Assembly (NCBI GenBank): GCA_000320545.1
Contig: ADNK01001511.1
Coordinates: 55,001 to 85,000, forward strand
Direction of reading: 5' to 3'
DNA length: 30,000 nucleotides
From: Bigelowiella natans CCMP2755
Taxonomy: Eukaryota > Cercozoa > Chlorarachniophyceae
The notes below the pieces were generated by a model. It saw nothing but the letters and a program-made list of their open reading frames with translations. It was not told where the DNA came from and did not search any database. Positions 1 to 11,190 of the stretch are shown here, piece by piece. The position numbers and the translations under genes are program-made. The stretch's first letter is position 1. The number at the start of each line of letters is the position of its first letter.

Positions 1-2211
1 AGCATTACCACAAGTCCAGCCCTTTCTATCCTCTCTCTGTTGGGTGCTGGAATGTAGTAGTAGTAGGCCTTGATTACCACCAACTCCTCTGGCAGCTGTC
101 AGATGGTGCTGCTGTCCGCGATGATTTTGAAGAGAAGGGCATGGGGCACGGCAAGATCGAATGTTGCAAAAAGTTCGCCCATAGAAGTTAAAGTTGCCGC
201 AACTGTGTAGCATACGCAGAAGGAAGAACATTACGTCAGATTCCGTACAAATGGGAAAATCTGTAAACTATAACAAAATAAGGCTGGATGATATTACAGC
301 AAGAGTACTGTCATATTATAATACAGCGATATAAAGGACACAGGATTGAGTTGACTAACCGGCCACACGTCCATCCTTTACGACCCTGTATTCTATCCAT
401 CGAACGTGACTGTTGGGGGGGGGTATTTTTACTCATATATGGCCGCCCTGTTACTGACAGGTCTAGGGTTTCAGAGACAGATAAAAAATCATTTTGATGC
501 CTCTCCCTATTATCTGGACGGGAAGATTCCCCCCCCTGCATATCGAGGAGCTCCCTCTCGGGTGGTATCCCCTGCGTGGGGATTGCAGAGAAAACGCGGC
601 CACTAGAATTTCGACTACTTTGACCAACCCTAACCATATGCATCCAAAGATTTGACATCAAATTTGTGCTCATACACTAGCCTAAACATCTTTTGTTTTA
701 CTCACTGGAAGTCCATTGAGTTAGAATGCCATTGAGAAGATGTTGGTCTTTGAGGATTCGAAGACAGATTCGTTGACATCTTAATGTGATTGTTAAGATT
801 GCTATTGAGACCATGGCTGCTCAATCGATGTCCCTCGGGTTGACTATTCGACTTCAACTGCTGGAAAGATTTTCTTTCAAGCTGAAGATAAACAATACAA
901 TAAGAGAAAAATGGACAAAAATACTTGAATGGATGGGCTACATAGCAGTTCTGGCAGAAGCGATTGATAGTATCGTTGATAAAACCTGGAAAATAAAAAC
1001 AAGTAAACGAGTTTTTCTTCGCCCGTTACGTTTCGAGGACAACATTATTCAGGATGAGTCGAACTGACCGCATCTTTCACAAGGCCATTCCATGGTTGCC
1101 TTAGGTATCGAGGCAAGAAGTGAATGTGCAGCATCAACTGATTGATTTTCGGGAACATCATTATCGAGGCCAGTTGAACTCCCTGGAACACTTTTGGGCG
1201 CATCAGTCGAAAAGGCTGCTTTGGAATCCCCCCCTGCTGAACGAGATCGCACCCCTTTGCAACCGGGAGCGTCACAGTTTGAACTGAGTGGGTCTAAATG
1301 GATGATAAGAATTCAAAATCTCGATTTGTATCTCTTGCATGGCACACACTTACAGTTGATGTTGTCGCATCGAGGGCACTCCCACTCTCCATCCTCCACA
1401 ATCACCAGACCCAATCCGCTTCCGCCAGGCTTCCCTGCCCCGTTAGAAATACCGCCAACCCTTCGAGATCCACTCAACACCTCATCTTTTGTTACAGAGG
1501 TGGTCAACGACTTCATCCCAGAAGCCGGGACCTCTGAAGAGGAAAATAGGGGGAGGGTTTGCTCGTTCGAGCGCAGGAAGCCGCAGTGTCCAACACCGTC
1601 GCAAAGTATCGACTTGGAAGATGTAATGCCATTAGCAGTTGCGACATCGATATGTGCATGTCTCATCAAGATTCTGGAATATTCGAAGTCCAGAAGATTA
1701 TCCTTCTCGGTCAAACCAAAGACTGCTTTTAATCTCGAAATTAGTGTAGGGTATCAGCAGAATTGACATATTTTTTTCCCGTATCATTATAAAATACCAG
1801 TCTAATTTTATATAAATTTTAGATTTTCAAGTTGACATTGCTGAAAGATGGGGTTTTTATGGAGAAAATGTTAGTCGGAATACCTCAATAATCTAGCTTG
1901 TCTTAGTTCAAATTCCAATGGGTCCTTTCCATGTTCGACAAAATTTTGAGGCCGTATTTTGTCTCACATTGGATTTCCTCAGTAAGACCCATTTGTCTAC
2001 AATGTTTATTCTAAACTGTATTCATGTGTTAGAATTTGTCTGGGCGACAAAACATTAAGTTGACAAGTTGCCATATAAAATTGTTACCTTCGCTCCGTGG
2101 TCGTGAATTCACTGAATTCACTTGTGAAAAAAGGGCCGGAATCTAACCGAAATTGCAATCAACTTCATTTGCATCAAGGAAGACAAAATGGCCGTTTTTG
2201 CTCTGCGACAT
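1..2211 (-). CDS. RanBP2-type zinc-finger protein, at least four fingers, 3' end off the window
   Basis: I join seven exons on the minus strand: 2211-2148 (ATG), 1722-1350, 1283-1069, 985-942, 881-706, 629-360 and 202-9. The phases agree and about 445 residues are visible. RanBP2 fingers are small zinc ribbons that bind ubiquitin or single-stranded RNA; which applies here is unknown. Finger 2 is canonical: W212-x-C214-x2-C217-x3-N221-x6-C228-x2-C231. Finger 3 reads W377-x-C379-x2-C382-x3-N386-x6-C393-x4-C398. Finger 1 starts W135-E-C-P-R-C but has an odd second half ending C-x4-C. A fourth starts W443-T-C at the left edge. Linkers are Ser/Gln/Asn-rich and look disordered. Each finger is cut by an intron. 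The exon at 881 would read into a TGA at 704-702, but the GTGAGT donor at 705 removes it and restores the frame. The finger 1 splice (AA|GTGTGT at 1350) is the least sure. No plus-strand reading frame here has comparable support. Confidence 0.72.
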
Positions 2212-2775
2212 ATTTTCTTGATGCAGCGTACTTTTTGCTCTACACAATTAAAAGGGCCTGACCTTAACAAATTAAAGAAGGGAAATATTGCACACTTCTC
2301 ATTACTTTTCTTGGGAAAAATTGCCTGTGACCACCTGCATAAATTGATCTAAAAAATTGAGTTCCGGTTTTTCTCAGTACATCAAAGTACATTTTTTGGG
2401 CAAATTGTTTCAGATTTGTCATAGAAAGACAAATAATAGTGTGAGTCGTAATTGTGCTTCATGAAATATTTGAATTGAAACGCTGACTCAAAAGGCCGAT
2501 CGAAGTCTTGTCTTATATGGAGCAGACCTTTCGTACAAAAGTTGCCCAAAAAATTCTCATTTATAACTGCGACATATATTTTAGCATGGCGTTTATGATT
2601 GAGGAATCCGATTTTACGAATGTGATGTGCCGCTCAGGGTATGAAAATTAGTTTCGAACTAAATTGATTATTGTAAGAGCAATAAAGTTTGAATTTAATT
2701 GAAATAAAGCAAAAATATTAAGTCGTTTATAGATAGTAGGCTGTAATTTTGTACAGAATTACAGCCGGTAGCCTG
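2212..2775. promoter_or_regulatory. Intergenic region between two divergent genes
   Basis: These 564 bases separate the start codons of the zinc-finger gene (minus) and the PAS gene (plus). The sequence is AT-rich, without microsatellites or a credible exon on either strand. It should hold both promoters. I see no clear TATA box or other named element. Confidence 0.4.
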
Positions 2776-4734
2776 ATGGAAAACTTGGAGAAGCGAACCG
2801 GCGGGGTTGGAGAAAGCTCCCCTAGGTTAATCCACATTTGTCGACGCATAGGTATGAAGATGGTGTATGACACCAGCTGAAGAAGAAGAATTTGGCAGTC
2901 GCACATCTACCATCATTCGAAAAGAACCCAGCGAGCAAGGAGACAGGCAGTTGTAGGCTTCATCATATTTGCAACGGTTCGCGAAAGCTCTAAATCGATT
3001 AATTTATTTGTGTGGCTCATTTTTCAGAGATTGAATGCATCCTAATCAGGTCGGTGGAAGGACCTTAGGCCCCTGCTAAACTTCGCGGGTTAATTAAAAG
3101 GATTCAGCTCTAAACAAACTTAAACATCCGCCGTGTCGTCTTCTGACAACAACTCGAATTTCTTCTCCCTCTTTTCCCCCGCGGATTCGAGTGGAGGGGT
3201 GAATGAATATGGCGGTGTTAATGGTACAAAACAGCACACGCTGTATGATGACACTTCCTCCAATGGTGATGGAAGGGCTAACCGCAGCCTGGGTAGCTAT
3301 GGAAGAGATTCGGTGGAATTAAGAGTCAGCAAGAGAGCATTCGACTGTCCTGAGGTAAAAACCCAAAGCATTTCAATTTCTGCTTATGCTCTTCCATTTC
3401 CATTCTAACTATATCGTTTAATTTATCACATTAAGGTTGATTTTTGGAATGCTGGAAATGTTGACGAGAATGATGAGCTCAAAATTACAACCTCAGCTCC
3501 CTCGTTGGAACAATTTGGGGATGACTTAAGTTCGACTATCCCGTTGGGAGTAAGAGCATCTCCCTCAGGAGATTTAGCATCGGACACATTGTTACAAAAC
3601 AAAAAACGAAGGGTACAAAATGCAGGAAGGGGTGGGGTTGGTTCTGGAGAAGCATCCGTCTCATCTTCGGCGATGATTCTTAAGGGGGGGGATAACAACG
3701 AGTCTCCTGATTTCGTAGCTCCGGTTGAGTGGCGGATGATTAGGAATGAGATAACAAAGGTATAGTTGTACTGCTAGAAGTGATGGTCTCACGAAGAAAC
3801 AGCTAGATGGTGGTGCAAAATACGAGCGCAGCTTTATCAATTCTGGCTGGAGCGATTCGACCCCTTACTTCGAAATGTGATGTCTCGTAGTTAAAATTTG
3901 ATACTTTCAGGATTTGAAAGCCGGCGAATGGGCCTTCGACTGCAACACCTTGGAGATGTGGTATTAATCAGTTTTATTTATTTTATGCATTTTGTTCTAT
4001 TTACAGATCTAAAATATTTTCATTTACATTTTCAGGTGGTCCGTGGAAATTTTCAGGATATTCAATCTTGACCACAAATATGCTAAACCCAGTTTTGCCT
4101 CCTACAAGAAATTACTGCACCCAGTAAATGTTTAAAAAACAAATGATTAGTCGCAAGATTGACTTTAAGTAATACTAGGATGACAAAGATCTTGTCCTGT
4201 TCCTATTCCAAAGAGCACTTGAGAAGGGCGTTCCTTATGAAGTAGTACTCATTTGAGATATGATATTCCAATCATAACATGTTTCATATTTCTTCAGGTA
4301 AGCCACAGATTTACGATGGTTGATGATAAAGTCAAGTGGTGCAGAGTAAAGTGTCGTGTTCAACTGGATAGCTCGAAAAATAGTGTCACAAAACTATTTG
4401 GGACGATTCAAGGTGACTGATAATAAAAGATGTCCTCTGTAAGAGGCAAGAGAGGATTCCCCAATATACTTTGGGATTGCTCCTCTGTCTCTAACCTCCT
4501 TCTTCCAAACAGATATTACGTTGTGGTCGAAATCTGTAATTGACGGGAGAAAGGTTAGTTTCAGTTGCGTTCGTACTTCTAGTGTGCGTAATTTGTTTTG
4601 TTCTTATCCAGAGCTTGAATGCCATTGTTGAGGCGAAGCAACAAGATCAACATGGTTACAATTCTTTCTTCATAAAATGTTGGTACATCTTCAGAATACC
4701 TCACTACCATTCGTTGACTCAGGTGATTCTGTGA
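2776..4734 (+). CDS. PAS_3-fold domain protein
   Basis: Nine exons: 2776-2825, 3192-3354, 3436-3759, 3911-3960, 4036-4123, 4179-4241, 4298-4412, 4513-4553 and 4612-4734, giving 338 residues. The first half is Ser/Gly/Asn-rich and likely disordered, with a basic KKRR patch that could be a nuclear signal. Residues 180-288 form one PAS domain of the PAS_3 type: GEWAFD near the start, then WSVEIFRIFNLD, LLHPDDKD, a strand with VKWCRV, and the closing FGTIQDIT. PAS domains bind small ligands or cofactors, or mediate dimerisation. The LOV cysteine motif is absent, so this is not an aureochrome-type photoreceptor. I see no kinase, cyclase or DNA-binding domain. The first exon rests on the ATG at 2776, its AG|GT donor in phase 2 and a pyrimidine-rich acceptor at 3191. 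The C-terminus may differ: CAG|GTGATT at 4724 is a possible further donor. Confidence 0.7.
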
Positions 4735-5755
4735 CAGAAGATCCCACTTGCTCAATTTGCTGAGTTGTGCAAAACGTAGAGCTGTGATTATTAATTTAGA
4801 TGTAAATACCCATTTACCAACACACATAAATGCGATGCGTGGCAATTAAGTTTGCTGCAGCGATACGTACAGCTTGATTGCTCGTACCTGCTGACAATTT
4901 GCCAGCGCAGACTTTACGCTGTGGTGTAATACGTTCCACACGACCGCGTATGCGAAGTGACGCAGACTGCGGTTGTGAGAAATCAGCTCTAGAGCTGGAG
5001 CAAAACCACAAATTGCACTCATCTAGTCATGCACATGTGCATCGTGCATGATGTGCTGACGATTGTCATGGCGCTTGTACTCATCATGTTTGCAGATATA
5101 CATGCAGTGTATAAGTGTGGAGAGTGGCTGTGTTTGGTTAGCAAGTGTGCATGCGTGCCGCTGTCGCACACATGGTTCTATATGGTATATCGTCATGCTG
5201 CGCTACGCGCTAGCGCGATACGATGGATGTAATATGGTAGCTTGTCACACAGCAGCATCCTGTGCTCGGCATCTAGCTAGCACTATCTAGAGCACACAGC
5301 ATGGATATCTAGATTCAACATAGGCACGTAGGGTGCGCACTGGTGTCTAGTTGCGTATACGTAGCGTTCTTCCCAATGATTTGCATGTTTCATTACAAAG
5401 TACATTGTAAAACTGCACAAGCAAGAGTGTAGCACGTATTTCATATATCTGATGTGAGGCGTCATGGAAATGTGGCCAACGCAGCTGTCTTCGCTGAGGA
5501 TGAGATGCACACGCATCACATGCACAACCCAATATCCACACACAGAGATGCCTTGAATCTTTCACAAAGGCGAATTTCCCTCCGTATGTTTCACAATTCC
5601 CCATCGTGCACAACAACTTTAAACCCCTCCATCAAACAGAAAACAAGTTGAACGTTTTGCAGCTCTTGCATGCATATTAAACATATTGCAGTACCACGAC
5701 TAATAGTAAACATCTTATCTCCTTATCTCTTGAACAAAAGCACACTAAGTTCCAA
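4735..5755. other. Gene-poor TG/CA-rich segment; includes the 3' flank of the PRXL2-like gene
   Basis: No exon could be supported on either strand. From about 4850 to 5640 the sequence is unlike the surrounding introns: no microsatellites, and many TG, CA, GCATGC and CTAG words. It resembles the segments near 15.5-16.3, 19.0-20.0 and 29.7-30.0 kb. The part just left of 5756 should be the 3' UTR of the minus-strand gene and is where a SECIS element would be expected. I could not identify one by eye. Confidence 0.4.
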
Positions 5756-6780
5756 CTATTCTTTTACTTTCAGTGAATCGATAACATCTCCTATTTCTGG
5801 ATGATCTCCTACAGAAAGTTAGCATAGCATTGAAGGGTGAAATTTAATATGTTCAGCATAATATACGAGAACAAATGACCAGGAATTCTATCAGCCCAAG
5901 CATATTCAATGCTTTCAGAATTGACGGCAAAGGTAGCTCCAAGCCTTAAAACCTAGGATAATAGTGCATGAAATGACATGTATCGTTGTTTAGAAGATGA
6001 GATCAAAGCACTACGTGATAGTACTAGTAGTAGCAGTAGTATGCATGAGTTTCTATGTTCTGTCTTTCAAGGTAATAATGGCTCTAAAATGCTCGTTATC
6101 AGAGAATGCTCGTCATCAAAGAGTTGTCGTCATTGTTGCCAATATTTGCCTTCTTGGGAGCAAAGACAGTAGATATATCATCACTATCATTATTACTCCT
6201 TCAGGAATCTTGCCAAATGGGAGATCTTTGGGAACTAATGTCGTTGTATCAAGGGGTCATATTACAATCATGGTGGTGAATAATAATGAAAACGGAAGCT
6301 GAGCGGAAAGAACAAAGAGAGGGACAAAGAGGGAGGGAGGGAGGGAGGGAGAGAGAGAGAGAGGAGAAATGAAAAAAGAAGAATGCAAAAAAGTACAAAT
6401 ACCAGGAGAAATTTTGCCGACATTCATGAAATATGACCACCTAAATTAAATAAAACAATATTTTCCCTTGTATGAATGAATCTATTTTTATGTATTAAAA
6501 TGCTGATCGAGTATCTACTACTACTACTATCACCACTAACAGCACACCATCATCATGGGATCAACAACACTCTAAGCAATAGCATCGACAGTAGTCCATA
6601 GAAGTGAAGAAAAGGAGAATAATAACTACCAGTTTACTCCTGACGGTGGTTTTAGCTCAACATCCTTTTAGAATAATAATAATATTTCTTCGTATAGAAT
6701 AATAATAATATTTCTTCGTATAGAATAATAATAATATTTCTTCGCGTTTTTGAATAATATGTCATCATCCAAGTTGGTGA

Positions 6781-6812
<32 letters not shown>

Positions 6813-9479
6813 CCTTTGCTGCTTCCATGTCGTCACCAATTTTCCCTAGGCCAGCCCTGTTATAAGCCTGATTGTTGTCGTAGTTGTGTCAATAATTGCC
6901 ACGTTGAACAACAATAAATTATTAAGATACTTGGCTGAAGAACATGAATTAGGGTGCAAAATCTACTGCTTATTATTAAGCCTTTTGCGAATAATAATAC
7001 TCAATTAAGCGGGGGGGAAATTATCAATTTATTTTACAACGTACGTCGAGAAACGTACATGTAGATGAAGAACAACAGACAGTAGGGGTATTAAGAGATA
7101 AATAAGATTACTACGTTGAAGTCTTAGAAGAGAACAACAGTAGGGTTATTATTAAAAGATAAATAAGTTTACTGCTGCTACTTTGAAATCATATCCGTCG
7201 ACCAATGCATTCTCTCTTGGGATACGTGGGTTTAACTCAAGAAATCTGTATATAGCAGTGAGGAGTAGTGCATAGAGGACAAGAAGATTTATAAACCAGA
7301 AATATATAGTAGCGAACAGTAGTTGCGTAGGTTCAGTTGTTGTCAAAACAGTAGTAGTAATGTTATTGCCTCAATTGCTATTACTTTATCCCTACTACTA
7401 CCAACAACAACTACTACTACTAGTAGTAGTTTTGCTGTTGTTGGTTATTACTTTTAATACAGTTGCGTTTCTATGCTGCTGCTACTACTACTACTACTAC
7501 TAGCTGTAGAAACTGCCACAGCAGCGACCCTGGTGAATCGCTCACTTTCCAATAATTGATAAGTACAAACCTTGAGAGTTTTTCGTCATCTCCAATTGAG
7601 ATGAACAGGGGGCCTTTGATGTCAGCCTGAGGAGGAATAGAATTTAGAATATCATCATATTTATCTGCGGCTATAGTAACGATGTGTTGAGCAAGTCGCT
7701 ACATGTCATCATGATATCAATATTTTGTGTACATAGATGACAATAATGATAATGATGTGGTATAAACCTCCTCCAAAGCTGGGATAACGTCAACCCACTT
7801 GGCATGACAAACAAGCATGAATATGAGGATCACATTGGTGTTGATATTATTAATGGTACCGATGATAATTTCAATGAAGTAATGATATTCAACGTTTTTG
7901 ACGGTACTATGGGGTTGATATTAACAGTGCTAAGATTTTGAAACCATCTTATTGTCGGTGTTGACTTCCATCAAGGAAGAGATAGAAACTGAATTCTCTT
8001 CAATTATTACCGAGTTAGCGTAATCCCAGCAGTATGGTCACCTATTAATTTAGAGTCGTCGGTGTTATGATGTGTAGCTACCGACTAATTGAAGTCTGAG
8101 GGTATGTTATATTCCATCCAATGCAACTAGTGAGTAGTGAGTGTTTATCACAACAGTCTTACAAGTATTCTTATTGGAAATTTTAAGCATTCATCTTCAA
8201 TCAAGTTTTATATATTTATGGTATTGGTGATGGTGATGATGATAATGATGAAGATGATGAAAGGTTTGTGATAAGCTAAAAACTCGTTCTACTTTTTGTG
8301 CTTCTTCTTCTACTACTGCTGCAACTGACTACTGTTACTAGTTATTACTACTACCCAAGGTGTCTTAGAAATACAACGATTGACTTTCCAGATCCCATCT
8401 ATATTGAATGATGATGATGATGATGATGATGATATTGCGTGTCTAGTCACATGGATGTTGTAAGCAATGGAAATGGGCAAAAAGATATCTTTTCGCTAAT
8501 TTTTAAATGAAAATATTAGAAATTAGAAGGGGAAATACGAGCAAAAGGATAAAACAAATGCACACAACTACGTATAATTAATTCTCAGGTTTGACTTTGT
8601 CAACATTATCATCATAATGATCATCAATCAACTCAACTGAGTCCCCAAGATCTCGGTGCTCCCCGTTAGCATCCAAAAGTGTCATATCCTAAAGCAAACA
8701 TATGTTTGATGACGACTGGGAATACCAGCCGATCAGGCTAATGGTCATCGAAAATACCCGCAGGTCTCCAGCTGTCACTTTAATCGGAGAACCCGTCGAT
8801 TTGATTGTAGCTGTACCTCCGTCACAATTACATTGAGCCGTTGATGCTGCTGCTGCTGCTGCTATTGCGTTTCTTCTCGGAAAACTATAGCTTCCACCAT
8901 GTCTAGCAGCAGCTAATAATAATACAAAAGGAGGGAAAAGAAAGTCAAGATCAGCGATACTCTCATATCAATATGAGGAAACTGTCTGGGAAAAAGTGTG
9001 TATGTAGCAGCAGTAGCAGACATACATATTCGAGGTAATAGTAGCTGATCCCTCGTCCTAATCGGAATCATCTTGGAAGCAGCCTGTGCAACGATTTATA
9101 AGAGGGATGATGCGATGTCATCCATCAGCTTTGTCATGATTTCGGCATGGTACTACATTATCATTTTTATTATTATCTACCCATGCTTTCTGAGTAGTAG
9201 TAGTAGTAGTACTGCGTCCAAGTAGTTGGTGGTTACTGTTGAGGTAATAATCGCCTCCGGGTCCCAGCGAAGAAGAAGAAGAGAATATGATCAACGCAAC
9301 CGTCAAGGCTTGAAGCAAACCCAACTAAAAATCCGATGAAAAATGAGTATTATAGACAACAATGGTCAAAGGAAATTTGAACGATGAATCAATTCCCGCT
9401 TGGGGGTAAGAACAGTGTGCGCTAAGGGATAAACCGGGAGAAGATATAATCGGGGTATTGAGGCCAGCCTCCTCATCAT
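5756..9479 (-). CDS. PRXL2/selenoprotein U-like thioredoxin-fold protein with in-frame TGA (candidate Sec)
   Basis: Sixteen exons: 9479-9435, 9324-9157, 9083-9026, 8912-8758, 8688-8638, 8398-8355, 8041-8011, 7797-7768, 7698-7571, 7245-7182, 6867-6814, 6664-6630, 6440-6403, 6234-6197, 5952-5880 and 5808-5756. They give 354 codons in one frame. The core matches the PRXL2 (FAM213/SelU, AhpC/TSA antioxidant) family: KSIVVFLRHLG, then TGA-PYCW, then WVDVIPALEE, NPRIPRENALVDGYDF, PVPKDLPFGKIPEG, VLRLGATF and ADRIPGDHPE. The TGA is codon 175, exactly at the first Cys of the CxxC motif, giving U175-P-Y-C178. The N-terminus, with a hydrophobic stretch then Ser/Thr/Arg, looks like plastid targeting but is tentative, as is the donor at 8637. 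Intron 11 starts with GC. The likely role is thiol redox or peroxide defence; the substrate is unknown. Confidence 0.72.
6671..6745. repeat. 26-bp tandem repeat, three copies, next to a splice acceptor
   Basis: A 26-bp unit that begins GAATAATAATAATATTTC and ends TTCGTATA is repeated at 6671-6696 and 6697-6722, and most of a third copy follows. On the minus strand this is the end of intron 11 of the PRXL2-like gene. Each copy ends in an AG that resembles the true acceptor at 6665. Confidence 0.85.
6782..6812. repeat. (AGT)n microsatellite abutting a 5' splice site
   Basis: About ten AGT units on plus. On minus this is (ACT)n beginning immediately after the GC donor at 6813. Confidence 0.85.
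8038..8040 (-). other. Candidate selenocysteine (UGA) codon
   Basis: The exon at 8041-8011 is bounded by a TAG acceptor and a GTAATA donor. Its frame is fixed by both neighbours: GG|G encodes the Gly of RHLG, and the exon joins in phase to WVDVIPALEE. In that frame the second codon is TGA, followed by P-Y-C-W. SelU proteins carry Sec at the first position of a UxxC motif, as here. Confidence 0.68.
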
Positions 9480-9684
9480 CTTTTTCAAGATGATGATGTG
9501 GTCAACAAGCTGGGAGAGCAGTTGTTTGGTGTAGATGAACGGCTTGTTTTGATCGACGTCCCAGCAATGGATGAATGATGTTGTTCTCTACTACATTCAA
9601 TGGTGATGAGCAGGACACGTGGTGGTAGCAAGGAAGAAGTCGGATATACTCATGACAATACTACCTACTACTTCTCTTATTATT

Positions 9685-9720
<36 letters not shown>

Positions 9721-9882
9721 CAACATAGCTGGGAAGTCAAGGGCGCGAACAGAATAACTAACTAACTAACGATGAAAAAACATAGCTGGGAAGTCAAAGA
9801 CGCGAACAGAATAACTAACTAACTAACTAACTAACTAATTCGGTGTAACAACATAGCTGGGAAGTCAAGGACGCGAACAGAA

Positions 9883-9960
<78 letters not shown>

Positions 9961-10062
9961 TCAAGTGCACATACCCTACCCTGGGCTTATTTCTTCATCC
10001 AACACAATCATACCACCAAGAGGGAAGGAACCAACCACCCTTAGACTACCGTCGCCATCGGC
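9480..10062. promoter_or_regulatory. Intergenic region between divergent PRXL2-like and DUF1995-like genes
   Basis: About 580 bases separate two start codons that point away from each other. Much of the region is repeat: (CAA)n near 9687-9722 and 9919-9958 and a compound minisatellite between them. A short open stretch on plus at 9483-9587 looks protein-like, but no partner exon was found. Confidence 0.35.
9722..9958. repeat. Compound minisatellite with (AACT)n tails
   Basis: A unit reading ACATAGCTGGGAAGTCAA followed by a CGCGAACAGAAT tail occurs three times, starting near 9724, 9780 and 9852. Each copy is followed by an AACT/CTAA tract of increasing length, and the last runs into (CAA)n. 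It fills the shared upstream region of two divergent genes. Confidence 0.85.
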
Positions 10063-10320
10063 ATGGGGTTGAAGATGATAGGCGGATGCAGGGCGTTGTG
10101 GGTTGTGATACTGCTCGTGATCATCATCAGTGAGGTCGCTCAGCTTTCACACCACAAGTTTCTATTTACACAATCGTCGTTATCTCATTTGTGCTCTGTA
10201 GGAAATGATGTTGTACGTCGATCAGGTGGTCAACAAAATTACAAATCAAAAACCTCGGATGGCGACGATGAAAGCTACGCCACCATCGGTGCTTTTAGAC
10301 ATCAGTAACAAGCACGGAAA

Positions 10321-10362
<42 letters not shown>

Positions 10363-10728
10363 GTTTGCCTTTACATTTGCTGCCTATAAATTCCAGGTAA
10401 TCCAAACCAAAGCTTTACAATCGCGCAGTGTATTTAGAAAGCACAATTATGGAAGTGTACCTCTATTATTCGCGGATGGTGCTTGTATTTATTCGAACGC
10501 AATAACGACAAAAATATCCACGAATCGTCTCCCTTTGCTCCCTCCAAGGATGCTAATGGTGGCGGTTGCTGCTAGGGTATGAACGAATCCTCTCATTAGA
10601 GACCAAAAAAATTAATTTGTGACGATGCCGTCTCCCCCCCCTGGCAGCAGAAAAGATGATGTTGTTGTTGTTGTTGTTATTGTTGCCACTGGAAATAGAT
10701 AGTCAATCTGAGCACAGTAGAGGAAGAA

Positions 10729-10779
<51 letters not shown>

Positions 10780-11137
10780 AAAGAAGAAGATGACCTTGAA
10801 AGTTTAAGGCATATATATTATGTATTTGCGTGTGTGTGTGTGTGTTGTGTCAGAACGTTAAAAATGAAAACACGTAATGGTGAATGCACATTGAGGCAAA
10901 CATACTTTGCGATTGATTATGCACACAGAAATCAGAAGTTGGCAGTGGAGACAACAACTACATCAATACAGAAGGGCTAGTGCTTCCTCCATCATCCAAA
11001 GAGGTAGACGCGCCGTTGTTCTACCTTAATTAAATAAGTACTAGAGATTTAATAAATTGGGATTTTGATGATAAAATATACTGCGGAGTAAATTCCTATT
11101 TTGACTTAAATATTTTCTAGTATACACACACACACAC

Positions 11138-11190
<53 letters not shown>

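Noticed and set aside
1194-1766. 190-codon open frame on plus
   Set aside because: It lies opposite the minus-strand zinc-finger exons, which show conserved finger spacing and matching splice phases. The plus reading has no recognisable motif.
4700-5755. SECIS element for the candidate selenoprotein
   Set aside because: I tested each ATGA and several TGA cores on the minus strand; none had an AA loop at the right spacing with a pairing helix and a GA partner. A computed search is needed.
9483-9587. Protein-like stretch on plus (VVNKLGEQLFGVDERLVL) after a good acceptor, ending in TGA
   Set aside because: No upstream exon in phase was found, and the minus-strand PRXL2-like first exon begins right beside it. 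It may be a genuine last exon, but I cannot support it.
10701-10830. Possible poly-Glu exon of the DUF1995-like gene
   Set aside because: The frame is open and an acceptor exists at 10700, but the tract is a (GAA)n microsatellite and the only in-phase donor is weak. Left out and noted as uncertain.
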